Below, one piece after another: positions 1 to 8,058 of a stretch of 64,000 nucleotides of DNA (position 1 is the first letter of the stretch; every line of letters begins with the position of its first letter). Location: contig JAAEQB010000064.1 of NCBI GenBank assembly GCA_024231975.1, positions 124,001 through 188,000 of the forward strand, given 5' to 3'. This stretch comes from Allobosea sp. GTDB taxonomy: Bacteria; Pseudomonadota; Alphaproteobacteria; Rhizobiales; Beijerinckiaceae. A program made the translations under genes and the position numbers. The notes below the pieces were generated by a model that made no database searches, was not told the DNA's origin, and saw only the letters and a list, made by a program, of their open reading frames with translations.

Positions 1-1532
1 CAGTCGATCCAGATCGCCTGGGCGCCGCCCATCGGCGATTTCGGCACCTCGACCTTGAAGCCGCGCGCGGTGAGGGCCGCGCCGACGCTGTCGCGCAGGC
101 GCCCTTCCGCCTCGACCGTGTTTGTCCCCGGCAGCGGGAAGAGGCGCGGCAGGTCGATCGCCTCCTGCAAATCGAGGCCGTGGTCGAACAGCTTGGCCAG
201 GAAATGGGCGTGGCCCATCGCCTGATAGTGCCCGCCCATCACGCCGAAGGGCATGACGACACGGCCGTTCTCGGCGAGCATGCCGGGGATAATGGTATGC
301 ATCGGCCGCTTGCGCGGGGCGATCGCGTTGGGATGACCCTGCTTCAGCACGAAGCTCTGGCCGCGATTATGGAAGAGTACGCCGGACTTCTTGGTCATCA
401 GCCCGCTGCCATAGGGCGAGAAGATCGAGTTGATGAAGGAGACCGCGTTCCGGTCCTTGTCGACGACGCTGATATAGATCGTGTCCTTGTGCTCCGCCCC
501 GCCGGGAATGACCGGCAGCGGATCGAGCGCGCGATCGGGATCGATCATGCCGGCGAGCTCGTCGGCGAGCTCATTCGAGAGCAGATGCTCGACCGGCACC
601 TCGGCTTTGGCGGGGTCGGCGAGGAAGCGGTCGCGGGCGGCATAGGCGAGGCGGGTCGCCTCCAGCTCGATATGCAGGTTCTCGACTGCGAGCGGGCTGC
701 CATTGGGCTGGAAGCGCTCGAGGATCTTCATGATCAGCAGCGCGATGACGCCCTGGCCATTCGGCGGGCATTCATAGACGGTGCGGCCGCGGAAGGTCGC
801 GCTGATCGGCGTGACGTATTCGCCCTCGGCGGCGGCGAAGTCGTCAGCCGTGTGCAAGCCGCCGGCAGCCTGAAGGTACTCGACCATCTCACTGGCGATC
901 TCGCCGCGATAGAAGGCGTCGCGGCCCTCGCGGCCAATCGCTTCGAGCGTGTCGGCCAGTCCCGGCTGACGCTGGACCGTGCCGGCGGCGGGGGCTTTGC
1001 CGTTGACCAGGAAGTTCGCGGTGGCGTTGGCGTCCTGGATCAGGATCTCATGCTGGGCGGCGAGGTCGTAGGCGACGCGCGGCGTCAGCGCATAGCCGTC
1101 GCGGGCATAGGCGATGGCGGGCGCCAGGACCTCTGCGAGCGGCAGGCGGCCATGATCCTTGTTGAGCCGGGTCCAGGCGTCGATCGCGCCGGGCACGGTA
1201 ACGACATGCGGCGAATGCCGCTCCAGCGTGGTGATGCCGGCCTTCTCGTACCAGTCGAGCGTTGCGGCGGCGGGCGTGCGGCCGGAGCCATTATAGGCGA
1301 GGATGTCGGTCGAGCCGCCGCGCGAATAGAGCACGAAGCAGTCGCCGCCGACGCCGGTTGAGCCGGCCTCGACCACGCATTGTACGGCGCAGGCGGCAAT
1401 CGCGGCATCGATCGCGTTGCCGCCGGCTTTCATGATGTCGAGCGCGGCGAGCGTCGAGGCGGGATGCGAGGTTGCCGCCATCGCGTTGCGGCTGATGGCG
1501 AGAGACCGACCGGGAAGCTCGAGATCGCGCAT
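1..1532 (-). CDS. ggt: Gamma-glutamyltransferase, C-terminus cut by window edge
   Basis: Hydrolyses or transfers the gamma-glutamyl group of glutathione and related peptides; an N-terminal nucleophile hydrolase that normally self-cleaves into two subunits. About 510 codons are present and the frame is still open at base 1, so only the extreme C-terminus is missing. Supporting motifs are STGVGGDCFVL near residue 60, the self-cleavage/nucleophile region DTIYISVVDKD (Thr is the expected nucleophile; the usual Thr-Thr-His reads Thr-Ile-Tyr) and PMGGAQAIW at the edge. No signal peptide is visible, so it is probably cytoplasmic, as in YwrD-like members. It lies just downstream of a peptide-type binding protein on the same strand, which suggests use of imported gamma-glutamyl peptides. 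The ATG at 1532 starts MRDLELPGRS. Confidence 0.9.
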   Translation of the reverse strand, partial: MRDLELPGRSLAISRNAMAATSHPASTLAALDIMKAGGNAIDAAIAACAVQCVVEAGSTGVGGDCFVLYSRGGSTDILAYNGSGRTPAAATLDWYEKAGITTLERHSPHVVTVPGAIDAWTRLNKDHGRLPLAEVLAPAIAYARDGYALTPRVAYDLAAQHEILIQDANATANFLVNGKAPAAGTVQRQPGLADTLEAIGREGRDAFYRGEIASEMVEYLQAAGGLHTADDFAAAEGEYVTPISATFRGRTVYECPPNGQGVIALLIMKILERFQPNGSPLAVENLHIELEATRLAYAARDRFLADPAKAEVPVEHLLSNELADELAGMIDPDRALDPLPVIPGGAEHKDTIYISVVDKDRNAVSFINSIFSPYGSGLMTKKSGVLFHNRGQSFVLKQGHPNAIAPRKRPMHTIIPGMLAENGRVVMPFGVMGGHYQAMGHAHFLAKLFDHGLDLQEAIDLPRLFPLPGTNTVEAEGRLRDSVGAALTARGFKVEVPKSPMGGAQAIWID

Positions 1533-1600
1533 GGATTTGCTTTCGTGGAGATAGAGCCGGCGGCGGTGCCGCCGGTTTTCGGGAGGGAAGCGAAGGGCGC

Positions 1601-3184
1601 TCAGCCCTTGCGCAGATTGGTGAAGACCGGGACGCCATTGAGCATGCCGGTCAGGTTCTTGCGATAGGCGACCGGCTGCAGGTACTGGCCGGCCGGGACA
1701 TAGGGGACGTCCTGCATCGCCTGCAGCTCGATTTCGCGGGCGACCGCCTTCTGCTCGGCAGGGTCGGCCGCGGTCAGGAAGCGGGCGCGCAGCGCCTCGA
1801 TCTGCGGGCTGTCGGGCCAGCCGGGGCTGCCCTTGGCGCCATTGCCGCGCAAGGGCGAGCTCGTCGCCGGCGAGCCGAGATCGAGCCCGGCCCAATAGGT
1901 GACGTAGCAGCTCCAGCCGCCCTGCTCGACCGGGTTGCGGCTGCTGATGCGCTGCAGGACGGTGCCCCAATCGGCGGCGACGAAGTCGACATTGACGCCG
2001 ATCTTGCGCAGCGCATCGGCCGCGACATCGCAGACCAGAGCGATGCGCGGCACGTCCTGCGCTGCGAGAAACACGGCGCGCTCGCCCTTGTAGCCGGCGG
2101 CGGCGAGCTCCTGCTTGAGCTTGCCGAAATCCTTCGGGCCTTTCAGAGCCTTGGCCGCGACGTCGGACGCCATCGGCGAGTTGTTCGGGAAGAAGCCGAT
2201 GCTGCCGCGCTCGACCTGCGGGTCGCCGCCGCAGACCGCGTTCATGCACTCCTCCTGGTCGATCGCCTGGAGGATGACGCGGCGGATCGCCGGGTTGTTG
2301 AAGGGCGGCTGCAGATGGTTGAGCCGCAGCTGCCCGGCCATGCCGGTCCGGTCCTTGACCTCGACGGTGATGTTCGGGTCCTTCCGCAGCAGCGGCAGGA
2401 GGTCGATGATCGGCTGCTCGACCCAGTCGACCGCGCCGGTCTGCAAGGCCGCGACCGCGGTCGCGGCGTCCGGCATGACGGTGAACTCGATGCGGTCGAG
2501 AAAAGGCGTGCGCGGCCCGGCGGTGAAGCTCGGCGTGCCCGGCCGCGGGACGTAGCCCTCGTGCCTGGCGTAGACATGGCGGGCGCCGGCGATGCGGTCG
2601 GCGGTGAGATAGCGATAGGGACCGCTGCCGATCGCCTCGGGGATCTGCTTGAACGGGTCGGTCTGTGCCAGGCGCTCCGGCATGATTGCGGCGACGAGTG
2701 CGCTCGGGCGGGCGAGTGCCGCCGGCAGCTGCGGGAAGGGCGTCTTCAGGCGGAAGACGATGGTGCGATCATCAGGCGCCGAAAGCTCGTCGGTCGCCGC
2801 CATCAGCGCCTGGCCGAAGGTGTCGCGGGCGCCCCAGCGCTTGATCGAGGCGACAGCGTCGCGCGCCAGCACCTTGCTGCCATCGTGGAAGACGAGGCCG
2901 GGCCGCAAGGTCAGCGTCCAGCGCTTGCCGTCCTCCTCGACGACATGGCTCTCGACCATTTGCGGCTGCGGCTGGAACTGGTCGTCGAGCCCGTAGAGCG
3001 TGTCCCAGACCAATAGGGCATGGGTGCGGGTCGAGTAGCCATTGGTCCAGATCGGATCGATGATCGCGACGTCGGAATAGGGCACGAAGCGCAAGGTCTT
3101 GGCATCCTGCGCGCTGGCGAGATGCGGCGCGGCCGGCAGGAAGGCGGCCGCAGCCGAGGCTTTCAGGAACTGGCGTCGATCCAT
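1601..3184 (-). CDS. ABC transporter substrate-binding protein, family 5 (peptide type)
   Basis: Periplasmic receptor of the DppA/OppA family (SBP_bac_5), 527 aa from the ATG at 3184. The N-terminus MDRRQFLKASAAAAFLPAA is a twin-arginine-type signal. The family fold is recognisable from ALLVWDTLYGLDDQFQPQPQ, LTLRPGLVFHDG and the ending YVPAGQYLQPVAYRKNLTG. An in-frame ATG at 3199 overlaps the Shine-Dalgarno AGGGG, so 3184 is the better start. No permease or ATPase lies beside it inside the window; they could lie beyond the left edge after ggt. The same-strand order regulator, binding protein, ggt suggests one operon for uptake and breakdown of small peptides. The exact ligand cannot be read from the sequence. 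Confidence 0.9.
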   Translation of the reverse strand: MDRRQFLKASAAAAFLPAAPHLASAQDAKTLRFVPYSDVAIIDPIWTNGYSTRTHALLVWDTLYGLDDQFQPQPQMVESHVVEEDGKRWTLTLRPGLVFHDGSKVLARDAVASIKRWGARDTFGQALMAATDELSAPDDRTIVFRLKTPFPQLPAALARPSALVAAIMPERLAQTDPFKQIPEAIGSGPYRYLTADRIAGARHVYARHEGYVPRPGTPSFTAGPRTPFLDRIEFTVMPDAATAVAALQTGAVDWVEQPIIDLLPLLRKDPNITVEVKDRTGMAGQLRLNHLQPPFNNPAIRRVILQAIDQEECMNAVCGGDPQVERGSIGFFPNNSPMASDVAAKALKGPKDFGKLKQELAAAGYKGERAVFLAAQDVPRIALVCDVAADALRKIGVNVDFVAADWGTVLQRISSRNPVEQGGWSCYVTYWAGLDLGSPATSSPLRGNGAKGSPGWPDSPQIEALRARFLTAADPAEQKAVAREIELQAMQDVPYVPAGQYLQPVAYRKNLTGMLNGVPVFTNLRKG

Positions 3185-3265
3185 CGTTGATCCCCTCATT
3201 GTTCTGGCTGAGCCTCGGGTGTCCTCGGCCGTGCGGCCTTCTGGCGAGCCGCTCTCTGGTTCGGT

Positions 3266-3973
3266 TCAGATCGCTGCGCTTGCCGGGAGGGCAGATGACA
3301 GGCCTGCCGCCTGGCCACGGCTGCGCAGGAACTCGGCGAGGCGCGGCGCAGTGCGCAGGACGTGATCGCTCATCACCGCCTCGGCATGCTCGGCATCGCC
3401 GGTCCTGATGGCTTCGACGACCTCGTCCTGGCGTTCGGTGGCATGGGCGGGCTGGGCGACATGGTGGAGCCAGACGCGCATATAAGGCTCGACGGCGATG
3501 TGCAGCGCCGCGATCTGGGCGATCAGCTTGGGCCGCCGGCTGAGGCCGCAGATATAGGCGTGGAATTCCTGGTGTCGGCCGAGCCAGTCGGCACCGCCGG
3601 CTGCACCGGCGCGGTGCATGCGGGCGACATGGTCGTCGAGCTCGGCGAGCGCCGCTGCATCGAAGCGCGGCATGGCCAGCCGTACGGCCAAGCCCTCCAG
3701 CACGGAGCGGATCTCGAAGAGCTCGTAGATCTCCTCGATGGTCAGGCCGGAGACGACGCAGCCGCGATTGGGGCGGATCAGGACGAGGCCTTCATTGGCG
3801 AGGCGCTGGAAGGCTTCGCGCACCGGCATGCGGCTCATGGCGAGCTCGCGGGCGATCGTCTCGGGAATCAAGCGCTCGCCCGGCTGATAGCGGCCGCTGC
3901 GGATGTCCTGCAGGATGGCGCGATAGGCCTCGTCCTGCGCCGTCGCGGCCATCCCCTTGGAGGCGAAGCTCAT
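3266..3973 (-). CDS. GntR-family transcriptional regulator with FCD domain
   Basis: 235 aa. The N-terminal winged helix spans roughly residues 12-75 (YRAILQDIRSGRYQPGERL, MSRMPVREAFQRLANEGLV). It is followed by an all-helical FCD ligand-binding domain (LFEIRSVLEGLAVRLA, FHAYICGLSRRPKL, HATERQDEVVEAI), typical of the FadR/VanR subgroup, which often binds metal plus an organic acid. An in-frame TTG at 3988 exists, but the ATG at 3973 has a GGGGA element about 7 nt upstream and fits the family N-terminus. It is the first gene of the run leading into the binding protein and ggt, so it probably controls that operon and itself; a candidate operator lies at 4020-4031. Confidence 0.9.
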   Translation of the reverse strand: MSFASKGMAATAQDEAYRAILQDIRSGRYQPGERLIPETIARELAMSRMPVREAFQRLANEGLVLIRPNRGCVVSGLTIEEIYELFEIRSVLEGLAVRLAMPRFDAAALAELDDHVARMHRAGAAGGADWLGRHQEFHAYICGLSRRPKLIAQIAALHIAVEPYMRVWLHHVAQPAHATERQDEVVEAIRTGDAEHAEAVMSDHVLRTAPRLAEFLRSRGQAAGLSSALPASAAI

Positions 3974-4019
3974 CCCGTTTCCCCGCAAGCCGTCTGTGCT
4001 CGGTCAGCAGCTCTGTATG

Positions 4020-4031
4020 AGTGTATCCACT
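4020..4031. promoter_or_regulatory. Candidate GntR operator upstream of the regulator gene
   Basis: AGTGTATCCACT, an imperfect dyad (AGTG arm and CACT arm around TATC), lies about 47 bases upstream of the GntR/FCD start in an AT-richer patch. FCD-type regulators commonly bind short dyads containing GTATAC-like cores. Single occurrence, so the assignment is tentative. Confidence 0.25.
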
Positions 4032-4056
4032 ATTACAAAGCCAGAACTCGACGACG

Positions 4057-4074
4057 CGCAAGGGTTTCCTTGCG
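4057..4074 (-). terminator. Hairpin after the GT4 gene, possible weak terminator
   Basis: A perfect 7-bp stem, CGCAAGG and CCTTGCG with a 4-nt GTTT loop, sits 27 bases downstream of the glycosyltransferase stop codon on the minus strand. There is no T-tract after it, so it is either a weak or Rho-assisted terminator or simply an mRNA hairpin separating the EPS operon from the GntR operon. Confidence 0.3.
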
Positions 4075-4100
4075 TGGTGGCAGCGCGATGGCGTCGAGGG

Positions 4101-5252
4101 TCAGAGCGCCGCGGCGTAGAACTCCAGATAGCGGCGGGTGACCTCGTGCCAGGAATAGGATGCGAGGTCCGAAAGGCGCGGGCGCGTATTGCCGGGATAG
4201 CGGACGAGATCGGCATGGGCCTGCTCGACGGCCAGGGCAGCCTCGTCCGCATCGGCGAAATCGACGGTGCGAACGACCGGGAACTTGCTCGCCAGGCCGG
4301 CAAAGGCGGCATTGGGCTGGACGATCGGGACGAGGCCGGCGCTCATCGCCTCGACCAAGGCAAGGCCGAAGCCCTCGAACTCGGAAGCCGAGACGAAGAG
4401 CGAGGCGCGGCTCATCACTGCCCGCGCGCCGGCATCGTCGAGGCCGAGATGCAGCGTGACGTTCTGGTCCATGCCGGCATCGGCGATCGCCTTGCGCAAC
4501 GCCTCTTCCGTCCAGTCCGAGGCGACGCCGAGCATGTCGAGATGCCAGGAGGGCTCGCGCCGCGCCAATGCCGCCATCGTCGCGATCAGCCGGTCAGGCC
4601 GCTTGTTCTTGGAGAAGCGCCCGATGCTGACAAGGCGCCGCTGCGGGTCGGGGCTGGAGGCGCCGGCGAACTTGTCGAGGTCGACGCCGTTCTCGATCAC
4701 CCGGACCTTGCCGGGCGCCAGCCGCTCGAACATGCGGGCGTCGTTGGTGCTGCAACCGGCGATGCCGCGATAGACCTGTGCCGAGAGCCGGGTCGGGCCG
4801 TTGAACCAGATCGTCTTCAAGCCGGCGAAGTCGGTGGTGTGGAAGAAGCCGCCATGGGTAGTGGCGACGAGCGGCTTGCGATGCAGCAGCCAGCCCAGAG
4901 CGAGCGCATCGAAGAAGAAGTCGATCGCGTGAACATGGACGAGATCGGCATCGCGCAGATGCTTGAAGACCTCGGGTGCGAGCGGGTAGCGCGTCGAGCC
5001 GCGGAAGGGGATGCGGGTGACGGGGATGCCGTCGATCACCTCGCTCGCCGGCAGGACGAGTTCCGGCCGTGAGAACAGCCGGTCGAGCGTCACCACGGAA
5101 GGCTTGAGGCCGAGCGCGGCTTGCGCCCGGCAGAGATTGGCGACGACGTCTTCCAGGCCGCCGCGATTGGGCAGGAACTGGCGCACGACATGGACGATGC
5201 GCGTGCCGGCCGGCAGAGCCGGCGCGGCGCGATGGGAGAACGGAGCGGTCAC
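4101..5252 (-). CDS. GT4-family glycosyltransferase
   Basis: 383 aa from the GTG at 5252, which overlaps the stop of the upstream glucanase gene as GTGA. The GT-B fold of family 4 is shown by the N-terminal glycine-rich RQFLPNRGGLEDVV, the linker GRFSKNKRPDRLI and the C-terminal donor-binding motif SEFEGFGLALVEAMSAG (the E-x7-E pattern). It presumably adds a sugar from a nucleotide-sugar donor to the lipid-linked repeat unit on the cytoplasmic face. It is the last gene of the minus-strand polysaccharide operon. An upstream extension of the frame overlaps the glucanase gene and is rejected. Donor and acceptor are unknown. Confidence 0.88.
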   Translation of the reverse strand: MTAPFSHRAAPALPAGTRIVHVVRQFLPNRGGLEDVVANLCRAQAALGLKPSVVTLDRLFSRPELVLPASEVIDGIPVTRIPFRGSTRYPLAPEVFKHLRDADLVHVHAIDFFFDALALGWLLHRKPLVATTHGGFFHTTDFAGLKTIWFNGPTRLSAQVYRGIAGCSTNDARMFERLAPGKVRVIENGVDLDKFAGASSPDPQRRLVSIGRFSKNKRPDRLIATMAALARREPSWHLDMLGVASDWTEEALRKAIADAGMDQNVTLHLGLDDAGARAVMSRASLFVSASEFEGFGLALVEAMSAGLVPIVQPNAAFAGLASKFPVVRTVDFADADEAALAVEQAHADLVRYPGNTRPRLSDLASYSWHEVTRRYLEFYAAAL

Positions 5253-6277
5253 GATTTGGCCTCCCGGCCGCAGATGGCGCTGGGCCGCTTCGTCTTCAAG
5301 CGTTCGAGCAGCAGCTTCATCTGCGGGCGCTCGCCGGCCTTGGTCGGTTCGAGGTTGAAGACATAGTCCGCCGGCCACCAGGGCCCGGCGCCCCAGGCGG
5401 TCCAGCCGAGCCATTGCTGCGGATGGGCGTCGAGCTTCGCCACCATCTGCCTGAGGGCGGTGAGGCATTCCGGTTTGTTGGAGGCGGCGAATTCGCCGAG
5501 GAAGCCGCGACGGCCATTGGCCTTGAGCCAGGCGGTGACGTCGTCGATCGCTTTCAGCGCGCCTGCCGCAGCCGAGCATTCCGCGGCGCGGCCGGAATAG
5601 TCGGCATCGAGATATTGGTGGAAGTCGTAGGCGTAGCGATCGAGCGGATCGACGACCCCAAGAAGGTCGCGGCTGTTGTTGCCCACGGGCAGATCGGAGG
5701 TCCAGCTATGGGCGCCGCCGAAGGCCGTGCCGGTGACGAGCAGGAGCTGCTTGGCGCCGGCCTTGCGGATCGCGGCGATGGCGCCGTTCTGGATTGTCGC
5801 CCAGTTGGCGCTGGTGATGTCGTAGGGCTCGTTCATCAGCGAGAAAACGAGCTTGGGGCGGTCGCGATAATGGGTGGCGAGCCGGCTCCAGACATCGGCG
5901 AGCGCCTCGGCCGGGAACTCCTTCGAGCCGAGCTGCTTCTTTGCGTAGTAGCCGTAATTATGCAGGTCGACGATGGCGATCAACCCGGCTTCGTTGATCC
6001 GGCGAACCGTCTGGTCGAGATAGGCCAGCTCCATGATGTCGAGCCCGCCGTTGAGGTCGGGCTGGATACGCTCCCAGCGAAAGGGCAGGCGGATGGCGCT
6101 GGCGCCGAGCTTGCCGAGCCGCTGGATCGCCTGTTCGCTGGGGTAGGTATAGTCGGTATCGACCTTGCCGGGCGTGTCGCCGAATTCGGCGCCCGATAGG
6201 TTGACGCCGCGCAGGCAGGTCTCCGCCTGCGCCGGAAGCGCGGCGAGCAAAGCCAAGGCGAGGGCGGGCAGCTTCAC
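5249..6277 (-). CDS. Secreted GH5-family endoglucanase (cellulase)
   Basis: 342 aa from the GTG at 6277 (GTGA overlap with the upstream gene). MKLPALALALLAALPAQA is a signal peptide, so the enzyme is exported. GH5 hallmarks are present: IRLPFRWERIQP, IVDLHNYGYY, the acid/base glutamate in FSLMNEPYDI, YDFHQYLDAD and the nucleophile glutamate in GFLGEFAAS. Members of this family cut beta-1,4-glucans. Embedded between polysaccharide assembly genes, it most likely trims or releases the exported polymer, or degrades a cellulose-like backbone. This suggests a glucose-containing beta-linked product. Confidence 0.9.
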   Translation of the reverse strand: MKLPALALALLAALPAQAETCLRGVNLSGAEFGDTPGKVDTDYTYPSEQAIQRLGKLGASAIRLPFRWERIQPDLNGGLDIMELAYLDQTVRRINEAGLIAIVDLHNYGYYAKKQLGSKEFPAEALADVWSRLATHYRDRPKLVFSLMNEPYDITSANWATIQNGAIAAIRKAGAKQLLLVTGTAFGGAHSWTSDLPVGNNSRDLLGVVDPLDRYAYDFHQYLDADYSGRAAECSAAAGALKAIDDVTAWLKANGRRGFLGEFAASNKPECLTALRQMVAKLDAHPQQWLGWTAWGAGPWWPADYVFNLEPTKAGERPQMKLLLERLKTKRPSAICGREAKS

Positions 6278-8058
6278 GGCGTGACGATCCGCATGAGCGC
6301 GTCGAGCAGCCGGCGCCCGGCGGCGAGATGCGTGAAGTTGTGGTCGGCGTCGGCGAGCATGGTCAGCGAGGCATTCGGATAGGCGGCAAGGCCCTTGCCG
6401 GCCTCGCCGAAATAGGTCTCGAGCTCGGCCAGGCCGACATCGCCATCGGCGTAGAGCAGCGAGAGTTCGACATTGCGCGCCGCGAGCGTGGCGAAATGAC
6501 GATGGCACTGATGATGGAGCCGGCCATGCTTGGTCAGCCGCCCGAGAACGGGCGCGAGCTTGACCGAGAGCCGCTTGCGGTAGCGGTAGATCAGATAGCG
6601 CCCGGCAGGTCCAACGCGGAGCTTGCCGGTCAGCAGGCGGCGCAGCCCGTCCTTGCGGGCGAGCGTCGCGCCGAGATCGCCTGCGCTGCGATGAGCGTAG
6701 CGGATCGCATCCTCGACGCTCTCGTCGGGATCCCAGACGAAGCGCTCGTTGTTGACGATGACGAGGCGGCGGATGCGCTCGTCGACGACGGCGGCGTGGA
6801 AGGCGGCATAGGCGCCGCTGCAGCGCCCGATCAGCACCGGCGCGTCGAAGCCGCGCGCCTGCATCGCGTCGATGGCGAGCCGGACATCGTCGATCTGCGC
6901 CTGCGAATAGAGGATCTCTTCCGGCCCGTCGGCCGCCACTCCGCTGTCGCCGACGCTGCTGGCGTCGAAGCGCAAGGAGGCGATGCCGCGCTGGGCGAAG
7001 GCGCGCGCCTGGCTGACGCTGACCCGAGCCCAGCCGATATGATAATCGCGGCCGGCATTGACGAAGACGATCGGCTCGCGCGCCGGCTGCCCGAGCGGCT
7101 CGCAGAGCACGCCGAAGAGCCGGCCATCCGGGCCGAAGCGGATTGGCCGTTCGACGAAGCCGTCGCCGAGCAGACCCTGGGCCGGGCCCGGCTGCCTGGG
7201 TGCCCTGATGCCGGCGGGCGCAGGGCCGGCAGCGGCCGCCCGCTCGGCGATCCAGTCGACGATCCCGGTGATGGTCGTCTTGGGCGGACGGGCCGCGGTC
7301 GGGTCGGTCGTCAGGGTCTCGTAGCCGTCATAGTCGCGCTGCGTCACGGCTGCGCCGAGGCCGGTGAGCGATTCGGCCAGGGCGGCATCGCCGCCATGGC
7401 CAGGCCGCGAGAGGAGCAGAACCTGCTCGGACGGCGCCTTCTGGAGCGCGCCCGTGCCGAGCGTCGCGATCGCCGGCAGGCGGCCGGGCGCGATGCGCAG
7501 GCCCGCCACGGCGCAGCGCGTATCGTCGTCGGGGTCGGTGCCGATGCCGATCCGGTCCGAGACGATGCGGGTCCAGGCCGAAAGCTCGCGCAGATAGCGC
7601 TTGCCGTTGCCGACAGGGGCCATCAGCACGCTCGCTGCGACCGGAGCGAGTTCTTCCGCGAGCCTGAGCGCCAGCGTGCCGCCGAGACCCTGGCCGAGCA
7701 GGACGATGCGCTCGCAGCCGCTGGCGCGGCGCAGTAGCTCGGCTGCGGCGCGGATGGTCTCGAACCAGTCGTCGAGCCCTTGCACATCGACGGCTTCATG
7801 GGCATCGCCCTGGCCGGGATAGTCGAAGCGCAGGCAGGCGATGCCCTTGTCCGAGATCGCCTGCGCCAGGCTGCGCCAGGTGGCGCGCAGGCAGAGCTCC
7901 TCATAGCCGATGGCGCCGAGCATCAACACTGCGACAGGGGCGCCGCCAGCATGGAGCATGCCCATGCTGCGGCCGAAGGTCACCGGCGTGCCGAAAGGCG
8001 AGGGGGCCGTGCTCGTCTCGCCGGCCGGGTCGATACGATAGGCTGCGGCTACCGTCAT
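6274..8058 (-). CDS. Tandem alpha/beta-hydrolase protein of the polysaccharide locus
   Basis: 594 aa with two alpha/beta-hydrolase units. The first (about 30-270) has the FDYPGQGDA turn, but its nucleophile elbow reads LGQGLGG, with Gly124 where serine is expected. The second (about 305-590) has FDASSVGDSG and the elbow IGRCSGAYAA, putting Cys413 in the nucleophile position, with a late DADHNFTH supplying the catalytic His (about 573). The first half therefore looks catalytically dead and the second may be a Cys-type hydrolase or acyltransferase. Similar hydrolases accompany exosortase-linked EPS loci, but there as separate proteins. It overlaps both neighbours by 4 bases. A role in acyl modification or release of the polymer is inference. 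Confidence 0.75.
   Translation of the reverse strand: MTVAAAYRIDPAGETSTAPSPFGTPVTFGRSMGMLHAGGAPVAVLMLGAIGYEELCLRATWRSLAQAISDKGIACLRFDYPGQGDAHEAVDVQGLDDWFETIRAAAELLRRASGCERIVLLGQGLGGTLALRLAEELAPVAASVLMAPVGNGKRYLRELSAWTRIVSDRIGIGTDPDDDTRCAVAGLRIAPGRLPAIATLGTGALQKAPSEQVLLLSRPGHGGDAALAESLTGLGAAVTQRDYDGYETLTTDPTAARPPKTTITGIVDWIAERAAAAGPAPAGIRAPRQPGPAQGLLGDGFVERPIRFGPDGRLFGVLCEPLGQPAREPIVFVNAGRDYHIGWARVSVSQARAFAQRGIASLRFDASSVGDSGVAADGPEEILYSQAQIDDVRLAIDAMQARGFDAPVLIGRCSGAYAAFHAAVVDERIRRLVIVNNERFVWDPDESVEDAIRYAHRSAGDLGATLARKDGLRRLLTGKLRVGPAGRYLIYRYRKRLSVKLAPVLGRLTKHGRLHHQCHRHFATLAARNVELSLLYADGDVGLAELETYFGEAGKGLAAYPNASLTMLADADHNFTHLAAGRRLLDALMRIVTP

Noticed and set aside
180..1361. Long plus-strand open frame opposite ggt
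   Set aside because: Composition-driven antisense frame; the minus strand carries clear gamma-glutamyltransferase motifs.
5253..5579. Upstream extension of the GT4 gene
   Set aside because: It overlaps the GH5 gene, and the GTG at 5252 begins the family-like sequence with a GTGA overlap.
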